The translations under genes and the position numbers were made by a program. This document shows, one piece after another, positions 8,266 through 16,750 of a stretch of DNA of 64,000 bases. Each line of letters opens with the position of its first letter. The stretch's first letter is position 1. Source of the DNA: Faecalicatena_A orotica (GTDB lineage Bacteria > Bacillota > Clostridia > Lachnospirales > Lachnospiraceae); NCBI RefSeq assembly GCF_040545875.1, contig NZ_JBEPMR010000012.1, one strand, 5' to 3'. Under the pieces are notes generated by a model. It made no database searches, was not told the origin of the DNA, and was given only the letters and a program-made list of their open reading frames with translations.

Positions 8266-9453
8266 GTGAAAGATATTGTAATTGTTTCAGGAGCAAGAAC
8301 AGGAATCGGAAGTTTCGGGGGCTCACTGAAAAATATGAGTGCCAGTGACCTTGGCGGAATCGCCATAAAAAGTGCGGTTGAGAGGGCGGGTTTAAAACCG
8401 GAACAGATTGATGAAGTTGTGTATGGATCAGTGGGGCAGATTGCGGAAAATGCATTTATATCCAGAATCAGTGCAATTAAGGCAGGTATTCCGTATGAGG
8501 CTACGGCGTTAAGTGTGAACAGACTCTGCTCGTCAGGACTTCAGGCGATTCTGACCGCGGCACAGGAAATCGAAACAGGATTTTGTGAAATTGCAGCAGC
8601 CGGCGGAACGGAGAGTATGTCCACGCTTCCTTATTATGTAAGGAACGGACGGTTCGGATACCGGATGGGGCATGGGGAGCTGGAGGATGGTCTTATTACT
8701 ATACTCTCAGATCCGCTTACAAGAGACCATATGGGGATCACTGCTGAAAATGTGGCGGAAAGATATAAGATTTCCAGAGAAGATCAGGATGCCTATGCAT
8801 ACAAAAGCCAGATGAGGGCGGCAGCGGCAAGAGACGCCGGGAAGTTTAAGGATGAGATCATACCGGTTACAGTAAAGGTTAGCAAAAAGGAAGAAAAGGT
8901 CTTTGAACAGGACGAATATATCAGAGATACGGTTTCACTGGAAAGTCTTGCGAAGCTCCGCCCATGTTTTAAAAAGGATGGAACTGTCACTGCGGGAAAT
9001 GCATCTGGCATCAATGACGCAGCGGCAGCAGTCGTTTTGATGGAAGAAAGAAAGGCGAAGGAGCTTGGATTAAAACCTCTTGTCAGAATCAAGGCAGCGG
9101 CATGTGCAGGAGTCGATCCCGCACTCATGGGAATCGGACCGGTTCCGGCAATGAAGAAATTATTTGCACAGACAGGCCTGACAAGAGAAGATATCGGCCT
9201 TATTGAATTAAATGAAGCCTTTGCTTCACAGTCTCTGGCCTGCATCAGGGAACTCGGACTGGATGAAGATAAGGTGAATGTAAACGGAAGCGGGATCTCA
9301 ATGGGACACCCTATCGGAGCGACCGGATGTATCATTACTATTAAATTAATGAATGAAATGATCAGGAGACAGGTAAAGTACGGCATTGCTACACTGTGTA
9401 TCGGGGGAGGCCAGGGGCTGGCAGTGTTATTTGAACTATGTGGCAACGATTAA
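8266..9453 (+). CDS. thiolase (acetyl-CoA C-acetyltransferase family)
   Basis: A 395-residue thiolase that cleaves 3-ketoacyl-CoA with CoA to acetyl-CoA and a shortened acyl-CoA, or runs in reverse. The nucleophile Cys88 lies in NRLCSSGLQAI, GHPIGATG near 347 holds the catalytic His, and CIGGGQGLA near 377 holds the second Cys; NEAFASQS is also present. It begins with GTG 8266 behind GGAGGA. Full length. It is followed by an acyl-CoA ligase, a CoA-transferase and a 3-hydroxyacyl-CoA dehydrogenase, but no enoyl-CoA hydratase or acyl-CoA dehydrogenase is present. This suggests the substrate enters already carrying a 3-hydroxyl group. Confidence 0.92.
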   Translation: MKDIVIVSGARTGIGSFGGSLKNMSASDLGGIAIKSAVERAGLKPEQIDEVVYGSVGQIAENAFISRISAIKAGIPYEATALSVNRLCSSGLQAILTAAQEIETGFCEIAAAGGTESMSTLPYYVRNGRFGYRMGHGELEDGLITILSDPLTRDHMGITAENVAERYKISREDQDAYAYKSQMRAAAARDAGKFKDEIIPVTVKVSKKEEKVFEQDEYIRDTVSLESLAKLRPCFKKDGTVTAGNASGINDAAAAVVLMEERKAKELGLKPLVRIKAAACAGVDPALMGIGPVPAMKKLFAQTGLTREDIGLIELNEAFASQSLACIRELGLDEDKVNVNGSGISMGHPIGATGCIITIKLMNEMIRRQVKYGIATLCIGGGQGLAVLFELCGND

Positions 9454-9512
9454 GCACATCCGATTAAGAGGAGAAACAGATCGTGTGAACAGTAACGGAA
9501 AGGATATCTCCT

Positions 9513-11018
9513 ATGGATTATACGGATCATATAAAACAATACCATAAACCTTTTTTAAACATATATGGGACATTAGTCGATTCTGCAGTCAGATATCCGG
9601 ACAAAATTGCTATTGCAGATGATGAGAGATCGGTTACATACGCTCAGCTACTTAAGGAAGCAGACAATTATGCGTCAAAAATAGCTGGATTGAAACTCAG
9701 CACCGGAGATCAGGTCGGATTTGTCATGGTAAACAGTATCCGTATGGTATCCTGCTTCTACGGGGCAGTAAAACTCGGATGTATCGTGGTCATGATTAAT
9801 ACAAAATTTAAGGCAGAAGAAATAGCAAAACTTCTTTCAGAGATGGATGTCAAAGCAGTGTTTTGTGATGAGAGATGGAAAGACAAGGTAACAGGGACTG
9901 CGGAGAAGCTGGGCATCTGCCATGTTATTACGGAAAATTATGACTGGGGTGAGATAGAAGAAAAAAAGACTTCCTGTGTGCAGAATCTGGACTACCCAGC
10001 TGTTATTATGCATACATCAGGGACGTCTGGTCCACCGAAAGGGGTCATGATTACCCACCGGAATATACTGGAGACTGCATATGGATATCAGGAAATTCAG
10101 GGGCTTGACAGCAGTGCGGTTACAGTATTGTCTGTTTCACTGTTCCATATTCTGGGACTGAGCTGTGTTACGACATACTTTATTTATCTGGGAGGCACTA
10201 TTGTAATGTCCGCGTTCTATGATGTCAAGGATGTCTTGAAAAATATAGTGAAGTGGAAAGCAACACATTTTCATTCGGTTCCGACGGTATACCATCAGAT
10301 TATTCATGCCGGCAGCGGTAAAGTGAGTCTCTCATCTTTAAAAGTTACAGTATGCGGAGGCGCTCCGATCAAGGAAGAACGAGTCAGGGAATTTGTAAAA
10401 CTGGCGCCTAATGCATCCTTCCGCCTTGCTTACGGAATGACGGAGACGGCCGGGTCAGGGGCATTATCACGCGGGCACCGGGAACCGTTAAAGGCAGTGA
10501 AGAATGTTTACATAGAAGTACAGGGGAAAAACGGGCGGTCTTTGAAACCATATGAGAAGGGGGAGATTGTATTTTACGGACCTGTTGTGGCAAAGGGGAG
10601 ATGGAATTGTGAATCTCTGAAAGAAGACAAGATGCCAAGCGGTGACACCGGTTATATGGACGAAGAAGGCAGGATATTTGTGCTGGACAGGATGAAGGAC
10701 TTGATTAACCGGGGCGGGGAGAAGATATTTCCTTCGGAAATAGAAAGCACACTTCTGGAATATCCGGGAATCATCGCAGCTTCCGTGGTGGGAGTCAGAG
10801 ATGAGGAGTATGGAGAACTTCCGGCAGCAGTCGTCGTGCCGGGCCGGGGAGAAAAGGTGGATAAAGAGGCGTTGAAGTGCTGGATGAAGGAGAGGACAGC
10901 TACATTTAAAATGCCCTGTATGTTCGAGATATGGGACAGTCTGCCTGTAACACAGAATGGCAAAGTAAGGAAAACGGAAATTAGAAAAATGCTGGAAGAA
11001 ATGAGGGATAAAGGATGA
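9513..11018 (+). CDS. AMP-dependent acyl-CoA ligase
   Basis: A 501-residue ANL-superfamily ligase that activates a carboxylic acid to its CoA thioester via an acyl-adenylate. HTSGTSGPPKGVMITHRN (about 168-185) is the P-loop-like A3 motif, AYGMTETAG is A5, DTGYMDEEGRIFVLDRMKD is A7/A8, and NGKVRKTE near 490 carries the A10 lysine. The substrate is not deducible from the motif set. It overlaps the next gene by ATGA (stop 11016-11018, next ATG 11015), implying translational coupling. In this operon it is the likely activator of a sugar-derived acid. A short-chain or branched fatty acid is the alternative. Confidence 0.9.
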   Translation: MDYTDHIKQYHKPFLNIYGTLVDSAVRYPDKIAIADDERSVTYAQLLKEADNYASKIAGLKLSTGDQVGFVMVNSIRMVSCFYGAVKLGCIVVMINTKFKAEEIAKLLSEMDVKAVFCDERWKDKVTGTAEKLGICHVITENYDWGEIEEKKTSCVQNLDYPAVIMHTSGTSGPPKGVMITHRNILETAYGYQEIQGLDSSAVTVLSVSLFHILGLSCVTTYFIYLGGTIVMSAFYDVKDVLKNIVKWKATHFHSVPTVYHQIIHAGSGKVSLSSLKVTVCGGAPIKEERVREFVKLAPNASFRLAYGMTETAGSGALSRGHREPLKAVKNVYIEVQGKNGRSLKPYEKGEIVFYGPVVAKGRWNCESLKEDKMPSGDTGYMDEEGRIFVLDRMKDLINRGGEKIFPSEIESTLLEYPGIIAASVVGVRDEEYGELPAAVVVPGRGEKVDKEALKCWMKERTATFKMPCMFEIWDSLPVTQNGKVRKTEIRKMLEEMRDKG

Positions 11019-12595
11019 AAAAGCCCAAAGTGATTACGGCCGGCGAGGCTGTCGGATGGATCAGGAATGGTTCCACGCTGTGCACGATCGGGATGTCGCT
11101 GGTTTCATCGTGTGAAACAATATTGAAGGAAATAGAGAGACAATTCTTAGAGACTGGGGAGCCGAGAGAGCTTACCTATCTACACAGCTGCGGACAGGCT
11201 GACCGGAGAGGCGGGTTTGTACATCTTGCACATGAAAATCTTCTGAAACGGGTGATCGGGGGACACTGGGGGCTCGGTCCACAGATGATGGACCTTATCG
11301 CCGGAAACAAGGTGGAAGCCTATTGCCTGCCGCAGGGACAGATGGCAAATATGTACCACAGCATGGCACTTCGGGAACCGGGCAAGATCAGCAAGATAGG
11401 TCTTGGAACATTTATTGATCCGCGAATTGAGGGTGGAAAGATGAATGAAAGAACAAAGCCTCTCGAAGATATTGTGGAAGTGATCGAAATAGACGGGGAA
11501 GAGTATCTGAGATATAAGGAAATTCCAATTGATACCTTACTGATCCGCGGGACTTATGCGGATGAAAATGGAAATATTTCCACAGAAGAAGAGGCTATGG
11601 TACTGGAAGTATTGCCGGCTGTAATGGCTGCGAAGCGTTTCGGAGGTAAAGTGATCTGTCAGGTAAAGCGGATCCTGAAGGCAGGATCAATGGATCCCAA
11701 AAGGGTGGTGGTGCCCGGAGTATTTGTGGATGGGATTGTGGTATGTGATGATGTTTATGAAAACCACCGGCAGACCTCATCCTGGTATTATGACCCTTCC
11801 TACAGCGGGCAGGCAAAAGTTTCAGAGTCTGCATCTGAGCCGGTACCCTTAAGTGTAAGGAAAATCATCGGTAGAAGGGCCGTCATGCTTCTTAGTAAAG
11901 ACAGTATTATCAATGTAGGAACCGGGATACCGAACGACGTGATCGGTGGAATACTGGAGGAGGAAGATCTTCTGGATGATATTACAATCACAGTGGAGTC
12001 TGGAATCTACGGAGGCGTACCGGCGGGCGGCATTGATTTTGGCATATCCAGAAATCCGCAGGCTCTGATCCCTCATGACAGGCAGTTTGAATTCTACAAT
12101 GGTGCAGGTATCGATTTTACTTTCATGGGTGCCGGGGAGATGGATAAAAACGGCAATGTAAACGCGACAAGAATGGGAAACAAGGCACCCGGAGCCGGTG
12201 GATTCATCGACATTACGACGCTGGCCAAAACGGTTGTATTCTGTTCAACATTTACGGGAAAAGGTTTGGATGTCAGTTATGATTCAGAGGGAATCAGAAT
12301 CAGGAAAGAAGGGGAGATCAAAAAACTGGTGAATAATGTACAACAGATTTCTTACAATGGGAAGCTTGCAGCCAGGAATGGACAGAATATGTATTATGTG
12401 ACAGAACGTGCCGTTTTCCGGCTGACCGAAGACGGTCCGATGTTAATCGAAATCGCAGAAGGAATAGACCTGCAGACAGATGTGCTTGACCAGATGGAAT
12501 TCATTCCGCTGATCAGTACGAATCTGAAATTTACGGATAAGGCGGTTTATCAGGAACAGCCGGTCGGGATCAAAGAAAGGATGGTGGGAGCTTGA
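11015..12595 (+). CDS. acetate/3-ketoacid-type (family I) CoA-transferase, fused alpha-beta subunits
   Basis: A 526-residue single-chain family I CoA-transferase of the YdiF/propionate CoA-transferase type, with the alpha-like half first and the beta-like half second. The predicted catalytic Glu328 lies in TVESGIYGG, and GTGIPNDV precedes it. Such enzymes move CoA between acetyl- or acyl-CoA and another acid, saving ATP. Here it could recover CoA from the thiolase product (for example glyceryl-CoA) and pass it to the incoming acid. It overlaps the ligase by 4 nt and the next gene's TTG start by 4 nt (TTGA), so ligase, transferase and epimerase are tightly coupled. Confidence 0.9.
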   Translation: MKKPKVITAGEAVGWIRNGSTLCTIGMSLVSSCETILKEIERQFLETGEPRELTYLHSCGQADRRGGFVHLAHENLLKRVIGGHWGLGPQMMDLIAGNKVEAYCLPQGQMANMYHSMALREPGKISKIGLGTFIDPRIEGGKMNERTKPLEDIVEVIEIDGEEYLRYKEIPIDTLLIRGTYADENGNISTEEEAMVLEVLPAVMAAKRFGGKVICQVKRILKAGSMDPKRVVVPGVFVDGIVVCDDVYENHRQTSSWYYDPSYSGQAKVSESASEPVPLSVRKIIGRRAVMLLSKDSIINVGTGIPNDVIGGILEEEDLLDDITITVESGIYGGVPAGGIDFGISRNPQALIPHDRQFEFYNGAGIDFTFMGAGEMDKNGNVNATRMGNKAPGAGGFIDITTLAKTVVFCSTFTGKGLDVSYDSEGIRIRKEGEIKKLVNNVQQISYNGKLAARNGQNMYYVTERAVFRLTEDGPMLIEIAEGIDLQTDVLDQMEFIPLISTNLKFTDKAVYQEQPVGIKERMVGA

Positions 12596-12990
12596 AACCA
12601 CTCAGACTGCACCATGTCGGGATTATTATGAATTCTAAGGAAAGGGCTGATTTGTTTCTGGAACAGTTTGGACTGGAGACAGATTATATGGAATACGTGG
12701 AAGAATACCATGCAGATTGTCTGTTTACGAAATACACGGAACAGGAAAGTCCTATAGAACTGATTATACCGACAGAAGGTGTTTTAAAGGAATATAACAG
12801 GGGAAAAGGCGGAATCCATCACATTGCTTTAGAGGTGGATGATGTGGAAGCGGCAAGGGCAGAATTCGAAGGAAAAGGGATGGAGATGCTGGAAAAAGTG
12901 CCTGTGAAGGGCGCAGGAGGGATTCTCGTCAATTTTTTAAGACCAAGATATGGACTGGGCGTTTTGGTAGAGTTTGTCCAGAGAATATAA
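12592..12990 (+). CDS. VOC-family protein, methylmalonyl-CoA epimerase-like
   Basis: A 132-residue vicinal-oxygen-chelate protein. The two beta-alpha-beta-beta-beta halves start with LRLHHVGIIM and GGIHHIALEV, and the metal ligands appear to be His (LHHVG), Glu (PIELII), His (IHHIAL) and Glu (LVEFVQ). This matches methylmalonyl-CoA epimerase, which inverts the alpha carbon of a 2-substituted acyl-CoA. It starts at TTG 12592, overlapping the transferase stop, with GGTGGGAG upstream. No methylmalonyl-CoA mutase or decarboxylase is in the window, so the natural substrate may be a different acyl-CoA made by this operon. Confidence 0.78.
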   Translation: MKPLRLHHVGIIMNSKERADLFLEQFGLETDYMEYVEEYHADCLFTKYTEQESPIELIIPTEGVLKEYNRGKGGIHHIALEVDDVEAARAEFEGKGMEMLEKVPVKGAGGILVNFLRPRYGLGVLVEFVQRI

Positions 12991-12997
12991 GGCAGGA

Positions 12998-13023
12998 TAA
13001 CTGTTACGGACCGTGACCAGTTA
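12998..13023. repeat. intergenic palindrome, related to the GTTACTG family
   Basis: TAACTG (12998-13003) and CAGTTA (13018-13023) bracket an inner ACGG/CCGT pairing. It resembles the palindromes at 21476, 23077 and 24626. It lies just upstream of the 3-hydroxyacyl-CoA dehydrogenase gene. Confidence 0.5.
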
Positions 13024-13050
13024 CAGAATATGAATGAAAGGGGAAGAAGA

Positions 13051-13893
13051 ATGGATGTAAAAAAAGTAATGGTGGTTGGAGCAGGCATCATGGGCAGCGG
13101 CATAGCACAGGTCTGCATTGAACATGGTTTTGAGACGGTTCTGGCGGACATATCACCGGAGTATGCAAAAGCTGGGGCTGCTAAGATCGAACATTTTTTA
13201 CAGCGTAAAATTGAAAAAGGACGCATGGAGGAAAATGAGAAGGAGAAGGCAATGGCCCTGCTGAGGGCGGCTTCAATAGAAGAAGGCGCAGATGCCGATC
13301 TGGTGATCGAAGCGGTGACCGAGGATGTAGAGATTAAAAAAGAAATTTTCCAGAAACTTGATGAACTGTGCAGGCCGGAAACGATACTTGCCTCAAATAC
13401 ATCGACGATTTCTATTACACTGCTTGCCGGCGCTACGCAGAGACCCGAACAGGTAGTGGGCATGCACTTCTTTGTTCCGCCTCCGGTCATGAAACTGATT
13501 GAAGTGATACCGGGACTGTTGACAAGCGAAGAGACAGAGAAGACAGCGATGGAAACAGCAGAGGCTTTCGGGAAAACACCTGTGAAGGCGCCTGATTCCT
13601 CCGCATTTCTTGTGAACCGGCTTCTTGTCCCTATGTGGAACGAGGCGATGTTCCTCGTTATGGAAGGCAATGAACCAAAGGACATTGACACGGCTATGAA
13701 GTTAGGCGGAAATCTTCCGATGGGGCCGCTGGAACTGGCAGATTTTGCCGGACTGGATACTGTGCTGGCAGTAATGACCCAGATGTATACTGACCTGGGG
13801 GAACCGAAGTACCGTCCGTGTCCGCTGCTTAAGAAAATGGTGAACGCGGGGCTTCTGGGAAGAAAGAGCAAAACAGGATTTTATAACTATTAG
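13051..13893 (+). CDS. 3-hydroxyacyl-CoA dehydrogenase (HbdA/PaaH type)
   Basis: A 280-residue NAD-dependent 3-hydroxyacyl-CoA dehydrogenase. VGAGIMGSGIAQ at about 8-19 is the Rossmann motif. LASNTSTISIT and GMHFFVPPPVMKLIEVI hold the catalytic Ser, His and Glu. The C-terminal helical dimerisation domain (about 185-280) includes FLVNRLLVPMWNEA. Start placed at ATG 13051 behind AAAGGGG; an in-frame ATG at 13030 lacks a ribosome site. It is the size of the clostridial butyrate-pathway enzyme, but here there is no crotonase or butyryl-CoA dehydrogenase beside it. Together with the thiolase it would cleave a 3-hydroxyacyl-CoA, as expected for a 2-deoxyaldonyl-CoA. Confidence 0.93.
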   Translation: MDVKKVMVVGAGIMGSGIAQVCIEHGFETVLADISPEYAKAGAAKIEHFLQRKIEKGRMEENEKEKAMALLRAASIEEGADADLVIEAVTEDVEIKKEIFQKLDELCRPETILASNTSTISITLLAGATQRPEQVVGMHFFVPPPVMKLIEVIPGLLTSEETEKTAMETAEAFGKTPVKAPDSSAFLVNRLLVPMWNEAMFLVMEGNEPKDIDTAMKLGGNLPMGPLELADFAGLDTVLAVMTQMYTDLGEPKYRPCPLLKKMVNAGLLGRKSKTGFYNY

Positions 13894-14017
13894 AAACTCA
13901 CAATTTCAGGTATATGCAGTTGCCTCGGTGCAGCCGATGCAGGAAAAACACTATGGTATTAAAACAATACAGGCCAGAAAATCTGGATGCAGGGATTTCA
14001 AGAAAGGGGAAAGAGGT

Positions 14018-15037
14018 ATGAAAAATAGTATGATGAAGAAGGTATTGCCATGTTTGCTGGCAGGAGCACTTGTATTATCTTTCACAGCATGTTCATCCGG
14101 TACGGAAGAAGATAAAGGAGAGACAAAAAAAGAGGAAACAAAGACAGAAGATACAAAGGAAGGCAATACGGATGATCTGACATTTGCACTTGCAGTGCCT
14201 ACACTGGATAATCCATATTTCGTACAGGTTCAGCAGGGTTTTGAAGATAAGTGTAAAGAACTTGGGGTTAAGACAATTGTGAATGGATCTGATTATGATT
14301 CAGCCCAGCAGTTCTCACAATTTGAAAATTATGTTTCAGCAGGTGCACAGGCAATCCTTGTATGCCCGGTCGATGCGGTCAGCCTTGAAGATGCGGTGGA
14401 TCAGGTGCATGAAGCCGGCGGTAAGGTAATGGGAATTGCACAAGGCGTTTCCAATGCAGACGCGAATAATATACTTGATGATTATGCTTACGGCGTTAAC
14501 AACGGAGAGCAGGCAGCAAAATGGATCAATACTTATTTAAAGGATGAGGCAAAAGTGAAAGTCTGCCTGATCACACTGGATCATGTGGAACAGGTAAAAC
14601 TCCGCGGTGACGGTATGGAAGATACAATCAAAGAAAAGTGTCCGAATGCCGAAATCGTATACCGGCAGAAAGCAGAAACGATGGAAGAAGCAATGAATGT
14701 AGCTGAAACAGCACTTCAGGCCAATCCGGATATCAAAGTAATCGCATGTGTCAACGACCAGCATGCCCTCGGTGCATGGCAGGCAGTACAGAATCTGGGA
14801 CTTAACACCGACGATTTCTATATTGGCGGAGGGGATTATACAGATGAAGCAATCGAAGCAATGAAAGACCCGAAATGTGCGATCCGCCAGACTACAGACA
14901 TCCAGCCATACCAGTCTGCACAGGAATGTGCACAGAGAATGTATGACATGGTTGTGAATGGAGAGAAAGGGACGGAGACATTGCTGACACTTCAGCCACA
15001 CTGGCAGGAAGCATATAAAGATTTGGAAAATGAATAA
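14018..15037 (+). CDS. sugar ABC transporter substrate-binding lipoprotein
   Basis: A 339-residue lipoprotein. The signal peptide ends in the lipobox LSFTAC, and a Glu/Lys/Thr-rich spacer follows (about 25-45). The mature part is a ribose/xylose-type periplasmic-binding fold (Peripla_BP_4) with LDNPYFVQVQQGF near the N-terminus. It captures a monosaccharide at the cell surface for the RbsA/RbsC-like ATPase and permease at 15236-17713. Start chosen at ATG 14018, behind AAAGGGGAAAGAGG. It lies 124 nt after the hydroxyacyl-CoA dehydrogenase with no terminator between, so it is probably in the same operon. Confidence 0.9.
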   Translation: MKNSMMKKVLPCLLAGALVLSFTACSSGTEEDKGETKKEETKTEDTKEGNTDDLTFALAVPTLDNPYFVQVQQGFEDKCKELGVKTIVNGSDYDSAQQFSQFENYVSAGAQAILVCPVDAVSLEDAVDQVHEAGGKVMGIAQGVSNADANNILDDYAYGVNNGEQAAKWINTYLKDEAKVKVCLITLDHVEQVKLRGDGMEDTIKEKCPNAEIVYRQKAETMEEAMNVAETALQANPDIKVIACVNDQHALGAWQAVQNLGLNTDDFYIGGGDYTDEAIEAMKDPKCAIRQTTDIQPYQSAQECAQRMYDMVVNGEKGTETLLTLQPHWQEAYKDLENE

Positions 15038-15137
15038 GAAAAGCAAAGTATAAATGGCTGAGGATGAGGCAGTAATTAAAAAGGTACGCATATACCAGGA
15101 CAAAGTGTGAGTAATTCAGGAATAAAGCGGTGATGAG

Positions 15138-15196
15138 AGGCTTTCTGTTCGAATAAAAATTTGAAAAGATATTCGATAGAGCAGAAAGCCTTTTCA
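15138..15196 (+). terminator. attenuator hairpin between binding protein and ATPase genes
   Basis: AGGCTTTCTG (15138-15147) pairs with CAGAAAGCCT (15182-15191), with an inner TCGAAT/ATTCGA stem (15149-15154 with 15171-15176), followed by TTTC and a T6 run at about 15200. It lies inside the operon, so it probably causes partial termination and keeps the binding protein more abundant than the membrane parts. Confidence 0.65.
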
Positions 15197-15235
15197 GCTT
15201 TTTTCAGACGGTCCCGGAAATCAGGAGGAACAGAT

Positions 15236-16717
15236 ATGGGCGAGACGATACTGAAGCTGAATAATATTGGAAAAAAGTTCCCGGGCGTGGTTGCTCTGGA
15301 CCATGTGTCATTTGAGCTGAAGAAAGGTGAGGTTCATGCACTTTTAGGTGAAAATGGAGCCGGGAAATCGACATTGATCAAGATATTGACAGGGGCATAT
15401 GAACCTACAGAAGGTACGATAGAATATAACGGAAAAACCTATGAAAAATTTGAGCCTAAGCAGGCAAAAGAACTGGGGATAACTGCGATTTATCAGGAAT
15501 TTAACCTGGTACCATACATTTCTGCGGCACAGAACGTATTTTTAGGGCAGGAGTTGAAAAAGGGAATATTTCTGGATATGGCGGGGATGGAAAAGAAAAC
15601 AACGGAACTTGCCAGAGAAATGGGGGTAGAAATCAACCCGAAAACAAAAGTTAAAGATCTGGGAGTTGCTTATATGCAGATTGTAGAGATCATAAAAGCA
15701 ATATCTGAGGATACGAACATACTGATTATGGATGAACCCTCTGCTCCTCTGACAACCCGTGAAATAGACGCAATGTTTCAGATCGTAAAGCGGCTGAAGG
15801 AAAAAGGTATCACAATTATTTATATTTCACACCGGCTGGAGGAACTGTTCGAAATCTGTGACCGTGTCACAATCATGAGGGATGGAAAATATATTTGTAC
15901 AAAGGAAATCAGGGATGTCACAAGACATGAATTAATTGCAGACATGGTAGGACGGGAACTGAATGAAATGTATGCGGGTGGTGCTGGAGCTTCAGACGAC
16001 ATTATTATGGAAGCAAAAGATTTGTGTACGGATAAGATACACCATATATCGTTCAGCCTGAAAAAGGGGGAGATCCTTGGTTTTGGCGGTCTGGTTGGTG
16101 CAGGCCGGACAGAAACCGCACGGGCGTTATTCGGTGCGGATGAACTACTGTCAGGGACTATCATGAAAAATGGGGAAGTGGTAAAGATTCATTCCCCAAA
16201 GGATGCAATCAAAGCAGGAATTGGCCTGCTGCCAGAGGACAGAAAGGATCAGGGGCTTGTGCTCGGGATGAGTGTGAAGGATAATATCGTCTATTCCATC
16301 TTGAAACAGGAAACAAAAAGAATTTTTCTGGATAAGAAGGACATACATAAAAAATGTTCAGATCTGAAAGATGATCTGCGGATAAAAACACCCTCACTTG
16401 GCCAAATTAGCAAATTTCTGTCAGGAGGAAACCAACAGAAGGTAGTATTGGCAAAATGGATGGCAACGGACTGTGACGTCCTGATATTTGATGAGCCGAC
16501 AAGAGGAATCGACGTCGGGGCAAAGCAGGAGATATACCATCTCATGAACCAGCTGACTGCACAGGGGAAAAGCATCATTATGATCTCGTCTGAAATGCCG
16601 GAACTGTTCGGAATGGCAGACCGGGTTATTGTCATGCATGAAGGCTGTATAAAAGGCGAATTGAGCAAAGAAGAGTTTGACCAGGAGAGAATGCTTGCAA
16701 TCGCATCAGGGCTGTAG
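15236..16717 (+). CDS. sugar ABC transporter ATP-binding protein (RbsA/MglA type, double NBD)
   Basis: A 493-residue protein with two nucleotide-binding domains. NBD1 has Walker A GENGAGKST at about 37, signature region VKDLGVAYMQ (degenerate) and Walker B NILIMDEPSAPL. NBD2 starts near 255 and has Walker A-like GLVGAGRTETA (degenerate, as is usual in this family), signature LSGGNQQKVVLAKW and Walker B VLIFDEPTRGIDVGAK. Start chosen at ATG 15236, behind AGGAGG (15223-15228); the frame opens further upstream inside the attenuator hairpin. It works with the permease at 16751 and the lipoprotein at 14018. Confidence 0.93.
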   Translation: MGETILKLNNIGKKFPGVVALDHVSFELKKGEVHALLGENGAGKSTLIKILTGAYEPTEGTIEYNGKTYEKFEPKQAKELGITAIYQEFNLVPYISAAQNVFLGQELKKGIFLDMAGMEKKTTELAREMGVEINPKTKVKDLGVAYMQIVEIIKAISEDTNILIMDEPSAPLTTREIDAMFQIVKRLKEKGITIIYISHRLEELFEICDRVTIMRDGKYICTKEIRDVTRHELIADMVGRELNEMYAGGAGASDDIIMEAKDLCTDKIHHISFSLKKGEILGFGGLVGAGRTETARALFGADELLSGTIMKNGEVVKIHSPKDAIKAGIGLLPEDRKDQGLVLGMSVKDNIVYSILKQETKRIFLDKKDIHKKCSDLKDDLRIKTPSLGQISKFLSGGNQQKVVLAKWMATDCDVLIFDEPTRGIDVGAKQEIYHLMNQLTAQGKSIIMISSEMPELFGMADRVIVMHEGCIKGELSKEEFDQERMLAIASGL

Positions 16718-16750
16718 AGCTGAACGGGGAATAAAAACGGAGGTTAGAAT

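Noticed and set aside
12819..13871. A 350-codon open frame on the minus strand across the 3-hydroxyacyl-CoA dehydrogenase gene
   Set aside because: It is antisense to a gene with clear catalytic motifs, has Ser/Phe-rich composition typical of a mirror frame, and has no ribosome site. The same applies to long antisense frames at 8793-9446, 25872-26516, 27731-28249 and 40415-40996.
8266..13893. Butyrate-synthesis operon
   Set aside because: Thiolase and hydroxyacyl-CoA dehydrogenase are present, but crotonase, butyryl-CoA dehydrogenase and EtfAB are missing, while sugar transport, mutarotase and lactonase genes are included.
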